From Patiria miniata (lineage: Eukaryota; Echinodermata; Asteroidea; Valvatida; Asterinidae), in contig NW_024037069.1 in the NCBI RefSeq assembly GCF_015706575.1, positions 35,547,315-35,611,314 of the forward strand: a DNA stretch of 64,000 nucleotides, read 5' to 3'. Both the position numbers and the translations under genes were made by a program. Below the pieces are notes generated by a model. The model worked only from the letters and a program-made list of their open reading frames with translations, searched no databases and was not told the origin of the DNA. This document shows positions 58,101 to 64,000 of this stretch, piece after piece; within the stretch, counting starts at the first letter, position 1, and the number at the start of each line of letters is the position of its first letter.

Positions 58101-60059
58101 GTGACATCGTTTTTGTGCCGGGTCTGTGCGCCCACTTGCCGGTCAACTTGTCCGTACCGTGCACGGTGACACTCATTTTTGCCGGGCCTGTGCGCGCACT
58201 TATCCCCGGTCAACGTGTCGGTACCGTGCACGGTGACATCGTTTTTGCCGGGCCTGTGCGCCCACTTGCCGCGCCGGTTGACGTACCCGCGTGCTGGGCC
58301 GGGCCCGGTCCTCGCGGGCGGGGCGCGCCCACCCGACGCGACGGCCACCGGATCGGAGCGCCCTCTGTGCATCGAGTATGCCCGCGCCGCGCCCAGGACT
58401 GGTCCTGCCACAGATTTTTGCACCTTTTTCCACTCCACGTGTTTACATTTCCATTAAGTCGAGCTGTCTCAACGGTCGAGTTGTCCCGAATCGAGTTGTC
58501 TCAACGGTCGACTTGTCTCAACGGTCGAGTTGTCTCAACGGTCGACTTGTCCCGAGTCGAGTTGTCTCAACGGTCGACTTGTCTGACATTCCGGTACAAG
58601 CACTTGTACGCATGCGCATACTACATTTCGCTTGTACCGTACCCCCCGCGGCGCGCTCCGAGCGAACCAAAAATCATCGCTCGATCATATGCACGCACGC
58701 TTCAAGTGTCAGGTTGGCTCAGTGCGGAAAGGGCATATTTTTCATCATTTTGGCCAAAAAACCGACAAAATCCAGCGATGTTTGTTCTGCGCATATTTTG
58801 TGAGTATGTCATGAGGTGTAGTACGGAGTTTGGAGGCAAACTGTGCAGCGGTTCTGTGGGAAATGTCTACTCCTAGAACTATGAGGCTCCACGTAGTGGA
58901 GCCTCATAGGTTCAGAAGCCCGCAAAATTGTTGTCAGCACAAAACACTAATTAAGTACAAAAACGTCCATCCCAAGCAGGCCGTTTTCCACAGAACCGCT
59001 GCACAGTTTGCCCCTAAACTCCATACAATACCTCATGACATACTCACGTTATGTGCACCCAACAAACATCGGTGGATTCTGTCTGTTTTTCGGCAAAAAT
59101 GATGAAAAATATGCCCTTTCCGCACTGAGCCAACCTAACACTTGAAACGAGCACGCGTGCAGAATGATCGCAGTCATTTTCGGTTCGATCGCTCGGAGCG
59201 CGCCGCGGGGGGTACGTACTTGCACTTGTACGCATGTGCATACTATCGTTCCGCTCTACACCATACCCCCCGCGGCGCGCTCCGAGCGATCGAACCGAAA
59301 ATGACTGCGATCATTCTGCACGCGTGCTCGTTTCAAGTGTTAGGTTGGCTCAGTGCGGAAAGGGCATATTTTTCATCATTTTTGCCGAAAAACAGACAGA
59401 ATCCACCGATGTTTGTTGGGTGCACATAACGTGAGTATGTCATGAGGTATTGTATGGAGTTTAGGGGCAAACTGTGCAGCGGTTCTGTGGAAAACGGCCT
59501 GCTTGGGATGGACGTTTTTGTACTTAATTAGTGTTTTGTGCTGACAACAATTTTGCGGGCTTCTGAACCTATGAGGCTCCACTACGTGGAGCCTCATAGT
59601 TCTAGGAGTAGGAAATGTCTGCATTTTGATGGACGTTTTTGTACTTAATTAGTGTTTTGTGCTGAAAACAATTTTGCGGGGTTCTTAATCTATGAGGCTC
59701 CACTACGTGGAGCCTCATAGTTCTAGGAGTAATCGGACCCATCCACCCTAAATTTACCAAGACCCCTGCCCCGCCCGCCCACCTTTTTTTTTTTTGCTCG
59801 ACCACACACTACATAAAGACTGTACAAATCTAATGGGGAAAAATCATTCACCTGAAAAGCGAAGGACATGGATGAATTTAACCCACCAAAAAAATCAATT
59901 ACTACCGCGATCATTTCCACTATTTTAACTTACCACATAGTAGGAGAGCAACCCCGTCTGGTAATCTAGGACAAACCATCGATATTGCCATCCTTTCATG
60001 ACATTTGTCCACTTACTTAGTGGACCTTCCATTGAAGTTTTACTAGAAAAGGCAGACAT
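30919..60059 (-). CDS. OSBPL9: Oxysterol-binding protein-related protein 9 (ORP9-type lipid transfer protein)
   Basis: Exons, from the 5' end on the minus strand: 60059-59934, 55986-55936, 53287-53209, 52517-52441, 44652-44470, 43218-43168, optional 41853-41821, 39585-39477, 39034-38821, 38465-38365, 37737-37581, 37025-36845, 35767-35683, 35339-35229, 34522-34318, 33900-33822, 32868-32777, 32070-31935 and 31200-30919. All phases agree, giving 772 aa (783 with the microexon). Residues 10-107 are a PH domain ([19 protein letters not shown] is ORP9-like). Residues 124-189 are a coiled coil. Residues 283-290 are an FFAT motif (EDFYDADE) for VAP binding at the ER. The ORD follows, with [10 protein letters not shown] at 415-424, EQVSHHPP at 464-471 and FHEDGECW near the C-terminus. 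ORP9 exchanges phosphatidylserine/sterol for PI4P at ER-Golgi and ER-endosome contacts. After the last conserved segment the protein gains a 70-residue tail with poly-Q and poly-E. Confidence 0.95.
31060..31130 (-). repeat. CAA/GAA microsatellite coding poly-Q and poly-E
   Basis: In the last ORP9 exon, a CAA-rich run encodes eleven glutamines, followed by KQEK, five glutamates and QQPPAPQP. Vertebrate ORP9 ends shortly after the GECW motif, so this tail is a lineage-specific extension built on a trinucleotide repeat. Confidence 0.85.
32476..32664. mobile_element. Pogo/Tigger-like MITE, 189 bp
   Basis: The termini are inverted ACAGTCGAATCTCGTTAGTA and ACAGTTGAGTCTCGTTAATA. The interior repeats TAATACAAAATTCTG. 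This CAGT..CTCGTTA form is typical of pogo/Tigger-derived mariner relatives. Confidence 0.6.
32917..33195 (+). repeat. SINE-like retroposon, copy 2
   Basis: It matches the 19.55-19.81 kb element: GGGTTCGAACGCTG as B box, CTTGGGCAAGGCACTTGACT, CTCTCCACCCAGGAGT, GGGTACCTGTGAGGGTAGAG and GTGAAGCGCTTTGAGACC. It lies in an ORP9 intron, opposite to the gene's direction. Confidence 0.75.
33472..33766. mobile_element. Third copy of the 27.2-kb MITE family (diverged)
   Basis: It starts TTAAAGGTACAAAAGATCATT and contains GTGCATTTTGTTCGTTTG and GTGGGCACACTTTTTAAA, all shared with the other copies in one or the other orientation. The right boundary is uncertain. Confidence 0.45.
34200..34310 (+). repeat. 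GGGGTAGGGTG-rich simple repeat
   Basis: A run of GGGTAGGGTGGGGTAGG-type units lies next to the ORP9 exon 34522-34318. On this strand it has many closely spaced G-tracts and could form G-quadruplexes. Its complement is the pyrimidine tract in the ORP9 transcript, just after the donor. Confidence 0.6.
34565..35030 (+). repeat. ATCACAAGTC satellite, copy 3
   Basis: About 40 units of the form CATCACAAGT with a 10-base (sometimes 15-base) spacing fill most of the intron between the ORP9 exons at 34522 and 35229. The unit is the complement of GACTTGTGAT seen at 20.9-21.1 kb. Confidence 0.9.
36285..36395 (+). repeat. Tandem duplication, about 48-bp unit
   Basis: Two adjacent copies of AATTGTGACAAAAATTCCTG followed by AAATCAGGAAAAATCCTG lie in the ORP9 intron. 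Confidence 0.7.
36422..36830 (-). pseudogene. Three decayed tandem copies of the 3' part of an ORP9 exon
   Basis: The 3' half of the true exon 37025-36845 (ending ...GGCAAGATTGACGTCAATGAG|gtgggt) and the start of its intron recur at about 36699-36780 and 36551-36632, with a shorter copy at 36422-36478. Spacing is 146-162 bases. Copies keep the GATCCCACCAGCAT word (plus strand) and usually the donor, followed by GACA-rich repeats. In the copies GGC AAG has become GAA TAG, a stop in the exon frame, so they cannot replace the true exon. Confidence 0.8.
37165..37445 (+). repeat. AAAGTCATGTCAAACTGACTGGC repeat, about 25-bp unit
   Basis: Roughly ten degenerate units built on GTCATGTCAAACTGACTGG lie in the ORP9 intron between exons at 37025 and 37581. 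Confidence 0.8.
39188..39260 (+). repeat. Tandem duplication, 36-bp unit
   Basis: Two near-identical copies of TTGACATTARGATTTTTTGG plus CATTCTGAAAAAAA lie between ORP9 exons. Confidence 0.8.
39885..40180 (+). repeat. SINE-like retroposon, second family, with (AAT)n tail
   Basis: The head has GGCTCGGGTTCGATTCCTG (strong B box), then GGGTTTTCAGTCCCTACCTG, GGGGTTTTCCTCCCACCTC and AGGAATCCTTGGTTTCATTAC. It ends in an AATAATAAT microsatellite. Fragments of the same family are at 21760-21835 (inverted) and 32100-32220. Confidence 0.75.
40420..40669. mobile_element. 250-bp MITE with GGGTCA termini, copy 1
   Basis: It starts GGGTCACTCCGTAAATTTGGG and ends with an imperfect inverse (..TTAGAATAACCC). 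Inside, CTCCTTAATGCAGTCATCC and TGATTATGAATAGCAAACTA are identical to the copy at 53373-53636. Both are in ORP9 introns, in the same orientation. Confidence 0.8.
41821..41853 (-). CDS. OSBPL9: Candidate 33-nt cassette microexon of ORP9
   Basis: The sequence between a gacag acceptor and a gtgagt donor encodes [11 protein letters not shown]. It is exactly 11 codons and phase 0 on both sides. It sits between ORP9 exons 43218-43168 (ends ..LQLAK, phase 0) and 39585-39477 (starts NTVNPV, phase 0), so inclusion or skipping keeps the frame. The site is in the linker between the coiled coil and the FFAT motif. Support is from splice sites and phase only. Confidence 0.45.
42030..42175. repeat. Dispersed repeat shared with 49778-49870 (inverted)
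   Basis: CTATTGGTTGAAGGAGCC, followed by CTGAGCGC.ACTC and GAAAATGGCTGTCA, occurs here. It occurs again in the opposite orientation around 49760-49865. Confidence 0.6.
42172..42242 (+). repeat. Tandem repeat, 30-bp unit, about 2.4 copies
   Basis: AGATATCAGCTTTCRTATAT followed by CATGTCTC is repeated in tandem in an ORP9 intron. Confidence 0.8.
44750..44945 (+). repeat. ACATTGTAYT array, copy 3, with conserved flank
   Basis: About eleven 10-base units are preceded by TTAACCCATTAGCCCTG and followed by TGTATTTATTCCCTGGTGAA and GGGGTGCTTTGGGGCAGTA, matching the 17.5-kb element. Confidence 0.8.
45403..45456 (-). CDS. OSBPL9: Candidate alternative first exon of ORP9 encoding a lipidated N-terminus
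   Basis: The minus strand encodes [18 protein letters not shown] and then a strong donor, gcg|gtgagt, in phase 0. An in-frame TAG lies eleven codons upstream of the ATG, and the base after ATG is G. Splicing to the coiled-coil exon at 44652 (phase 0, FGNKSRPRP...) would give an ORP9 without the PH domain. Gly2 followed by Q-T-H-S-V fits the N-myristoyltransferase consensus (small residue at position 6, no proline at 7), and Cys9, Cys10 and Cys12 are typical palmitoylation sites. Mammals are known to make a PH-less short form, ORP9S. A lipidated version is my inference and needs transcript support. Confidence 0.5.
47371..47436 (-). CDS. OSBPL9: Candidate alternative first exon of ORP9 (22 aa)
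   Basis: The minus strand encodes 22 residues beginning [13 protein letters not shown] and ending RWYKQ, followed by cag|gtaaaa in phase 0. An in-frame TGA lies four codons before the ATG. The phase matches the coiled-coil exon at 44652. The peptide is basic and protein-like ([10 protein letters not shown]) but I do not recognise it. It would also replace the PH domain. Confidence 0.45.
48167..48331 (-). CDS. OSBPL9: Candidate alternative first exon or cassette exon of ORP9 (55 aa, polybasic)
   Basis: The minus strand encodes 55 residues starting [19 protein letters not shown], with RLLRKRSS and an acidic/His stretch ([10 protein letters not shown]), ending at tcg|gtaggg in phase 0. The frame stays open upstream through a CAT repeat (poly-His), so it could also be an internal exon using an acaaag acceptor. 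The basic cluster could bind acidic membranes. Evidence is frame, phase and donor only. Confidence 0.35.
48360..48382 (+). repeat. (GAT)n microsatellite
   Basis: Seven GAT/ATG units lie next to the polybasic candidate exon. Read on the minus strand they are CAT, so an extended frame would encode poly-His. Confidence 0.9.
51750..52200. mobile_element. Pogo/Tigger-like MITE, 451 bp, TA target site
   Basis: It begins CAGTGGAACGCGGCTATAAC and ends with the inverse of CAGTGGAACGTCGCTATACC, with TA on each side (51748-51749 and 52201-52202). It has internal GTTCGGTAT repeats. Terminal sequence and TA duplication are those of the mariner/pogo group. Confidence 0.8.
53373..53636. mobile_element. GGGTCA-terminal MITE, copy 2 (264 bp)
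   Basis: It starts GGGTCATTCTATAAATTTGGG and ends AGAAATGACCC. About 80-85% of positions look the same as in 40420-40669. It lies just upstream (in gene direction) of the ORP9 exon 53287-53209. Confidence 0.8.
55044..55361. mobile_element. Foldback element, about 318 bp
   Basis: Arms of about 100 bases are inverted copies: ATCTATCCTGTTTGATTTC..GTCAACCTGAGCTAC at left and its inverse at right, continuing inward through TTAGCTAGCCAATGAAA / TTTCATTGGCTAGTAGA. There is no coding sequence. It lies in an ORP9 intron. Confidence 0.75.
56715..56815 (+). repeat. GGCGAGTCGGCCAGGG tandem repeat
   Basis: Units of GGCGAGTYGGCSAGRGG recur about six times. Just before it, TAGGGTAGGGGCTGTC..AATAG.GTAGGTAGGG matches 8183-8215, so the neighbourhood is repeat-derived. 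Confidence 0.7.
57572..57886. repeat. Inverted-repeat insert inside the outer MULE
   Basis: GGCCAAGTTCAGGCAAGGAC at left has its inverse copy GTCCTTGCACGAACTTGGCC at right, with further pairing of AGTCGACTAGTGGTTGA and TTAACCATTGGTCAACTA. It looks like a small TIR element of about 315 bp within the MULE. The target duplication is unclear (at most CAAG). Confidence 0.5.
58020..58290 (+). repeat. GC-rich tandem repeat in the MULE centre, about 65-bp unit
   Basis: Three to four units share TCCGTACCGTGCACGGTGAC, CGTTTTTGCCGGGCCTGTGCG and CACTTGCCGGTCAAC. Each unit contains the palindrome CCGTGCACGG. The whole 57.96-58.44 kb block is far richer in GC than the surrounding intron. Confidence 0.8.
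58868..59610. mobile_element. Nested MULE-like element (743 bp, foldback)
   Basis: It starts TACTCCTAGAACTATGAGGC and ends with the inverse, flanked by the 9-bp duplication GGAAATGTC (58859-58867 and 59611-59619). The two arms of about 340 bases nearly meet at 59220-59260, so the element is one large palindrome. The duplicated site is within the right arm of the outer element, and the two elements share their arm sequence, so one family member jumped into another. Confidence 0.88.
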
Positions 60060-60304
60060 TTTGGTTTTTAGCGCACGCCCGGTGTGCGTGAATACCGCCC
60101 TCAAGAGATCAAGTAGAAATCAGCCAATCGTTTTCTTTAATTTTTTTGCAACAACCTTCAGCCAATCAGAGGGGTTCTTTTACAAGCGCTGCTTTTGAAT
60201 GCCAATCAAGATGGCTGCTCGCAGTTGATATTTTTGCTCATGAAACCTGCTCCAAACTTCCGCCCATTTCCTTGAATGTGGACTTCTGTTCATGTTTTTA
60301 CAAC
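60060..60304. promoter_or_regulatory. Bidirectional promoter between ORP9 (minus) and DEPDC1 (plus)
   Basis: Only 245 bases separate the two start codons. CCAAT occurs at 60124-60128, 60162-60166 and 60202-60206, spaced 38-40 bases, as in NF-Y-driven promoters. TTTGAA at 60194-60199 matches the CHR element of G2/M genes, and AAGATGGCTGC at 60208-60218 matches the YY1-type motif often found at start sites. No TATA box is evident. DEPDC1 is a cell-cycle gene in vertebrates, so an NF-Y plus CHR arrangement would suit it. Factor binding is inferred. Confidence 0.7.
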
Positions 60305-63300
60305 ATGGATCCACCTCATCTTTGTGGAGAGCCTTTCAAGGCTACAAAATTGGTGAGATTTTGCCTAATTCCAGGTTGTTTTAACGCTTGAGAATGCAAG
60401 CTGCCCGAGTCCCGACGTTCAAACTCAAAGTTACATGACTCTTACTTAGTTAACATGCCATGGTTAACCAGTTGCGATATGCCAATTTGTCGTTGAGAAT
60501 TTTTTTTGACAATTTGGAAATAAGTTATAACGCTTCATCAAACATGTCAAATTACCTAAAAATCTTAACGTTTAATTTTAATGTTCTTTCTTTCTTTGTA
60601 GGGCCTAGGCCTATTTTTTATTTTATTTTTGGGCATGTTGGGGGGGGGGGGGCATGTTGCCATTGTTGGGGGGGGGGAATGTGTTTTTTGTGGTTTTTGT
60701 TTTTGTTTCCCATTTGTAAACGTTGGCTTGCCGTATATGCACTGACACATGACTGAACATGCGCAGTTAGGCTACTGCTTTTTTTAATTAGATTATTTTC
60801 CGGTGACAAACTTTAGTCTGGCTCCATGCCAACATTATCGTTGTAAATTCGTATTCACAACAAGATGGGAATCAGACCATTTTACAATTTCGGACTTTAT
60901 GTCCCTTTAAAAAAAATCCTCCAGAGGCAGAGCCACAAATCTGAAAAAGAAAATGGGTACAACTATAGAATGCAGGGCCACTTTACTCTACATCCGCGCC
61001 TCCGTACGGCTGCTTGGAGGCGTGGAACCGCAGTCGACCTACCTCCGAAAATCGATCGTGGAGCCTCTGCGACTCCGCGACTCCGCGCCTCCGCCACTCG
61101 TGTGCCCCGCGTCTCCGCGATTCTGCGACTCCAAGACTCCGCGCCTCTGCCACTCCAGACAGTACTCCGTCGTCCTCCTCCCTTCCTAATTTGCGCGCCC
61201 ATTTAAAGCGATTCTGCGACTCCAAGACTCCGCGCCTCCGCGCCTCCGCCACTCCAGACAGTGCCCCGTCGCCCTCCTCCCTTCCTAATTTGCGCGCCCA
61301 TTTAAAATGGGTATGGATGCTTCGTTCTCAAAAAAATTCCACCGAGAATTGCGCCCTCTATCGGCGCGAGTCTCTGCGTCTCCGCGACTCCGCGCCTCCG
61401 CCACTAGCACTGCGGCCACTCCAGTGCCCCGCGTCTCCGCGACTCCAAGACTCCGCGCCTCCGCCACTCCAGACAGTGCCCCCAACACATTTACAAGCAC
61501 GCCCTCCCTTCCGATCCTTCATGAGAAGCTTAGAAGACAAGTGCATTCCTTCGCTGTACTTAGCACTTTTTGCAGGTTTGCAGTATTACTCCTATTCCAT
61601 CCACGCCTCCAGGCGAAATAAAAACCCTTGCTTCGGCGTGGCCCTGCATTCTATAGTTGCACCAGAAAATGTAATACTCTGCAATAAAATGTTTGAGACA
61701 TGTTTAAATAATTAAAAGAAGAATATTCTTATATTTGGGGATGGGGGGAAAAAACCTTTAAAATTTGCCAGCGGGGATCAATCCCGGATCTTCCCGCTCA
61801 TAAGATCCGTTGCTTATCCACTGGCCACAGGTGCTACACAACCATTGGTGGTATTAATTCAATATATCTTAATTCTTATAATTCAGCCCTATCTTAGAGA
61901 GTACAGCGCCCTCTGTTGATAGGGATTGCCACCGGCAATATATCCACTATGCACCTTATCTTAAACAGTAATATCAGTATACCATGCTAGTTGACACTCA
62001 TGTGGGCCTGCTTATGTGTTGGCCCATGTACGAGTTAGTTGCGTACAAGTTGGCTCACATACGAGTCGACCCAGTATTCAAAAAAAAATGGAAACAAACT
62101 TTTATTTTGTTAACGAATCTTTTTCAATCTTCTTTTGTTAACATGGTTAAAGTGGAATATGATCATCCGAGATTTTCGAGCTGGAATGCCTCTGAAGCGT
62201 CATCGCAAGGGACTACGAGGTCGTCACCATGACAACTGTTTCACCTCCACAGAGGCAATAGACTGGCTCCACGATTACTTGCAGAACTGTGACAGATTCG
62301 GCCCCTGGGTTACCAGGGCACAGACTGTGTCGCTGCTCGAGAAGTTTCTTCACAGCAAGGTCGTACAAGGGGTCAAGGGGTCGACTAAGAGCAGTCCAGT
62401 CAAGTTTGAGGACAACGGTGATCTCTACAAGTCAGTTGAAGAAAAGATAGCACCTACAATTATTAATTGATCTTGACTTCATTTGTCAGTGAACCACGTT
62501 AGACTTTGCCATAAGGCCCGTCCACTTTGCACTTTGGCAACATGTGCGTTTGCACAACCCTTGTCAGATATCTTGGTTGCACAGTCATGGTTTTGAATTG
62601 GTCGTGACTTTATAGGGTAGTGCTTAACAAATCAACCTATAGCCAATCCATCACACTGTCAATGTCACATTGACTGTTCATAAACAAACTGAACTTCTAC
62701 ATGATATGAGATAAGAGAAATGCGATTTTATGAGTTTTGCCTCGGTAATAGGAGTATTATCTTTTTTCTTTATTCATATTTCAATTGCACAGATTTGTCC
62801 CAGTCTCTCCAATGAAAAAGCTCCGTTCTGCGCTAAGCAGCCGCTCCAACCTCCGCACCGCCCGGACACCACTGAAGACTCTCAACTCGGAGCCTATGAG
62901 CAGGACTCTGTCCTACGACAACCCAGCATTCAGTGCCCAAGATGCAGACAGGGAGTCGGCCGGCCAGGGGAAGGGGAAAGGGGGAGGACCTAGCAGGGGA
63001 CTCCCACAGTGCCGTCTGGTTCAGAGACCCCTGACACCGGCTCAGAGGGAGGAAGTCTGGAAGAGCGCAACTCTTAATCGGTAACAAATTAACCCTAACC
63101 CTGCCAGATGCTACACAGTGCATCAGGTGTACAAGTGTGTGGGGCCTTGGTGCATTGAGCCATCAACACCAGTGCATAACTGGCCAATTCTGAAACAATG
63201 AGAGCTAGTCCCATTGAACAAAACCACAGTTGTATCCCGCTGCGTTCGAGGACCGCCAACTCTGAGGCATTTTGGCCTTGAGACTTTTGACTTGATGGAT

Positions 63301-63889
63301 CTCGCTACACTTGGCATGCTTGTCACTGAGACAAGTGCTGCATGTTGCTGCGTTTGGCAGAGTTTCTAGCCAAAATACCCTGAAGGGTTAGGATTAGGGA
63401 TGCTTGATTGGGGAAGTTTAAGGCCAACATAAGCAGTTATTCGAAAAGAATTGTTCAAGAATACAGCTATTAATTTATAATGTTGGTTTTTTTTAATTGG
63501 GCACCCAAAAATCACCAAAGGCAAGGTACCTAGGTATTCTGCCTACTAATGAGTATGGTATCTGGTCCCATGGCCGTCATGGAACATTTCCTTGTTGCTC
63601 CTAATACTTCTTAAAACACTTCTCAGGGATGTGAGTCCACCTGCAACTGCCTGATTTCAGGCTTCTTTCAAATTGTACATAACATATAGGCACCATATAT
63701 ATACTTGCAGGTTACAGAGACTCCTTTGGCTGACTTCCTTAGACGGCCTCCTAGACGCCGGCCTTGTCAGCGCTAAGCACATCATGCATAGCTGTACCCA
63801 CGTCAGCAGGAACGGTGTGGTCTTGGTGCCCAAGGATCAGGATGACCTACCTCACTGGGTGCTATCGGCAATGAAGTGCCTGGCCAATT
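60305..63889 (+). CDS. DEPDC1: DEPDC1/DEPDC1B orthologue, 5' part (DEP domain), cut by window edge
   Basis: Exons: 60305-60352 (MDPPHLCGEPFKATKL), 62153-62430, 62793-63080 and 63711-63889, with consistent phases. The gene continues past a gtaagt at 63890. Residues 14-105 are a DEP domain (ATKLWNMIIRDFRAGMPLK..., CFTSTEAIDWL, FGPWVTRAQTVSLLEKFL, FEDNGDLYK), matching the DEPDC1 start. Residues 109-204 are a low-complexity, Ser/Arg/Gly-rich linker. Residues 205-264 contain LPHWVLSAMKCLAN, the conserved segment before the RhoGAP domain. In vertebrates DEPDC1 and DEPDC1B act in mitosis and Rho signalling. With only this part I cannot separate the two paralogues; a single pre-duplication gene is likely. 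Its promoter is shared with ORP9. Confidence 0.92.
60956..61663. mobile_element. Nested TIR element with 8-bp target duplication (708 bp)
   Basis: The ends are inverted: GGTACAACTATAGAATGCAG (then GGCCAC) at left, and GGTGCAACTATAGAATGCAG (then GGCCAC) in reverse at right, 26 bases with one mismatch. The 8-bp AGAAAATG flanks both ends (60948-60955 and 61664-61671). The 6.5-kb sister repeat has AGAAAATG once and no insert. Eight-base duplications point to hAT, P or related superfamilies. The interior is largely a CTCCGCGACTCCGCGCCTCC tandem array and encodes no transposase. Confidence 0.88.
61055..61480 (+). repeat. CTCCGCGACTCCGCGCCTCCGCC tandem array
   Basis: Units built from CTCCGCGA, CTCCGCGCCTCC and GCCACTCCAGACAGT recur in three blocks, with CCTCCCTTCCTAATTTGCGC repeated between them. 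All frames through it are open by composition only. Confidence 0.85.
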
Positions 63890-64000
63890 GTAAGTTATTG
63901 TCCCTAACCCTGCAAGATGCCGTTCATTGCTGTAAAAGTCTGTGGGATCTTGTCGCATTGAGCCATCAACACCGATGCATTAACAGCCATTGTGGAGACA

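Larger units (their letters stand above)
57137..59731. mobile_element. Outer MULE-like element with long TIRs (2595 bp including nested copy)
   Basis: The element runs from TACTCCTAGAACTATAGATT to the inverse end ..CTCATAGTTCTAGGAGTA, flanked by the 9-bp direct repeat ATCGGACCC (57128-57136 and 59732-59740). The left arm, about 340 bases, is repeated inverted at about 58600-58867 plus 59611-59731; the right arm is split by the nested copy. Between the arms lie GTCGACCGTTGAGACAA tandem units on both sides of a GC-rich centre. Long TIRs with a 9-bp duplication are the hallmark of Mutator-like elements. No transposase frame is visible, so the element is non-autonomous. It sits in ORP9 intron 1. 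Confidence 0.88.
60712..61952. mobile_element. TIR element B with tRNA-like core, interrupted copy
   Basis: It aligns with 6535-7107 on both sides (GAACATGCGCAGTTA, TGGCTCCATGCCAA, TTTCGGACTTTAT, then GTTTGAGACATGTTTAAATAAT, ATTCAGCCCTATCTTA and CAGCGCCCTCTGTTGATA) but is split by a 708-bp insertion at 60956-61663. The tRNA-like part here is degraded. It lies in DEPDC1 intron 1. Confidence 0.8.

Noticed and set aside
57857..58438. 193-codon open frame on the minus strand
   Set aside because: It overlaps the same GC-rich repeat block and repeats its own sequence every 65 bases; no start context or splice logic supports it.
58028..58876. 282-codon open frame on the plus strand
   Set aside because: It runs through GC-rich tandem repeats, the GTCGAC array and the MULE terminal repeat; both strands are open there by composition and it shows no protein-like domain.
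61014..61715. 233-codon open frame rich in Arg, Ser and Pro
   Set aside because: It is the translation of the CTCCGCGCCTCC array inside the 708-bp transposon.

Overview
The window is animal genomic DNA. Its genes are split into short exons by large introns with GT..AG boundaries, and most of the remaining sequence is small inverted-repeat transposons, tRNA-derived SINE-like repeats and short-period satellites. The frequent TACATGTA/CATGTAC runs, the abundance of TIR elements and single-copy orthologues of vertebrate genes fit a marine invertebrate deuterostome (echinoderm, hemichordate or amphioxus). I cannot fix the phylum from sequence alone.

Layout. (1) 1186-3244, minus: the 5' end of a gene for a secreted or membrane protein. 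It has a signal-peptide exon and a fibronectin-III/cytokine-receptor-like exon that appears to lack one base; the gene runs off the left edge. (2) 3.2-11.3 kb: intergenic, filled with TIR elements, several carrying tRNA-like segments. (3) 11263-26662, plus: a 13-exon gene for a ferric-chelate-reductase-1-like protein (signal peptide, DOMON, cytochrome b561 with four heme histidines, C-terminal membrane helix) without the usual Reeler domain. (4) 26.7-30.9 kb: intergenic, between convergent genes. (5) 30919-60059, minus: a full oxysterol-binding-protein-related gene of the ORP9 type (PH domain, coiled coil, FFAT motif, ORD with EQVSHHPP). (6) 60305-63889, plus: the first four coding exons of a DEPDC1/DEPDC1B orthologue (DEP domain and the linker before RhoGAP), cut by the right edge. 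Genes 5 and 6 are head to head, with start codons 245 bp apart, across a shared promoter holding three CCAAT boxes, a CHR-like TTTGAA and a YY1-like motif.

Points of most interest. Three candidate alternative first exons lie in the ORP9 intron just after the PH-domain exons, and all end in phase 0 so that each could splice to the coiled-coil exon. One encodes [12 protein letters not shown]..., a textbook N-myristoylation plus palmitoylation signal. That would give PH-less ORP9 forms with a different membrane anchor. ORP9 intron 1 holds a MULE-like long-TIR element (9-bp target duplication) with a second member of the same family inserted in its right arm, again with a 9-bp duplication. DEPDC1 intron 1 holds a 708-bp element with an 8-bp target duplication, inserted in a repeat whose empty copy is also in this window near 6.78 kb. 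Several introns share a 10-bp-period GACTTGTGAT satellite, and others share an ACATTGTAYT array.

Exon boundaries were placed by hand from splice sites, reading-frame phase and similarity to known families. All exon junctions of the three main genes agree in phase.
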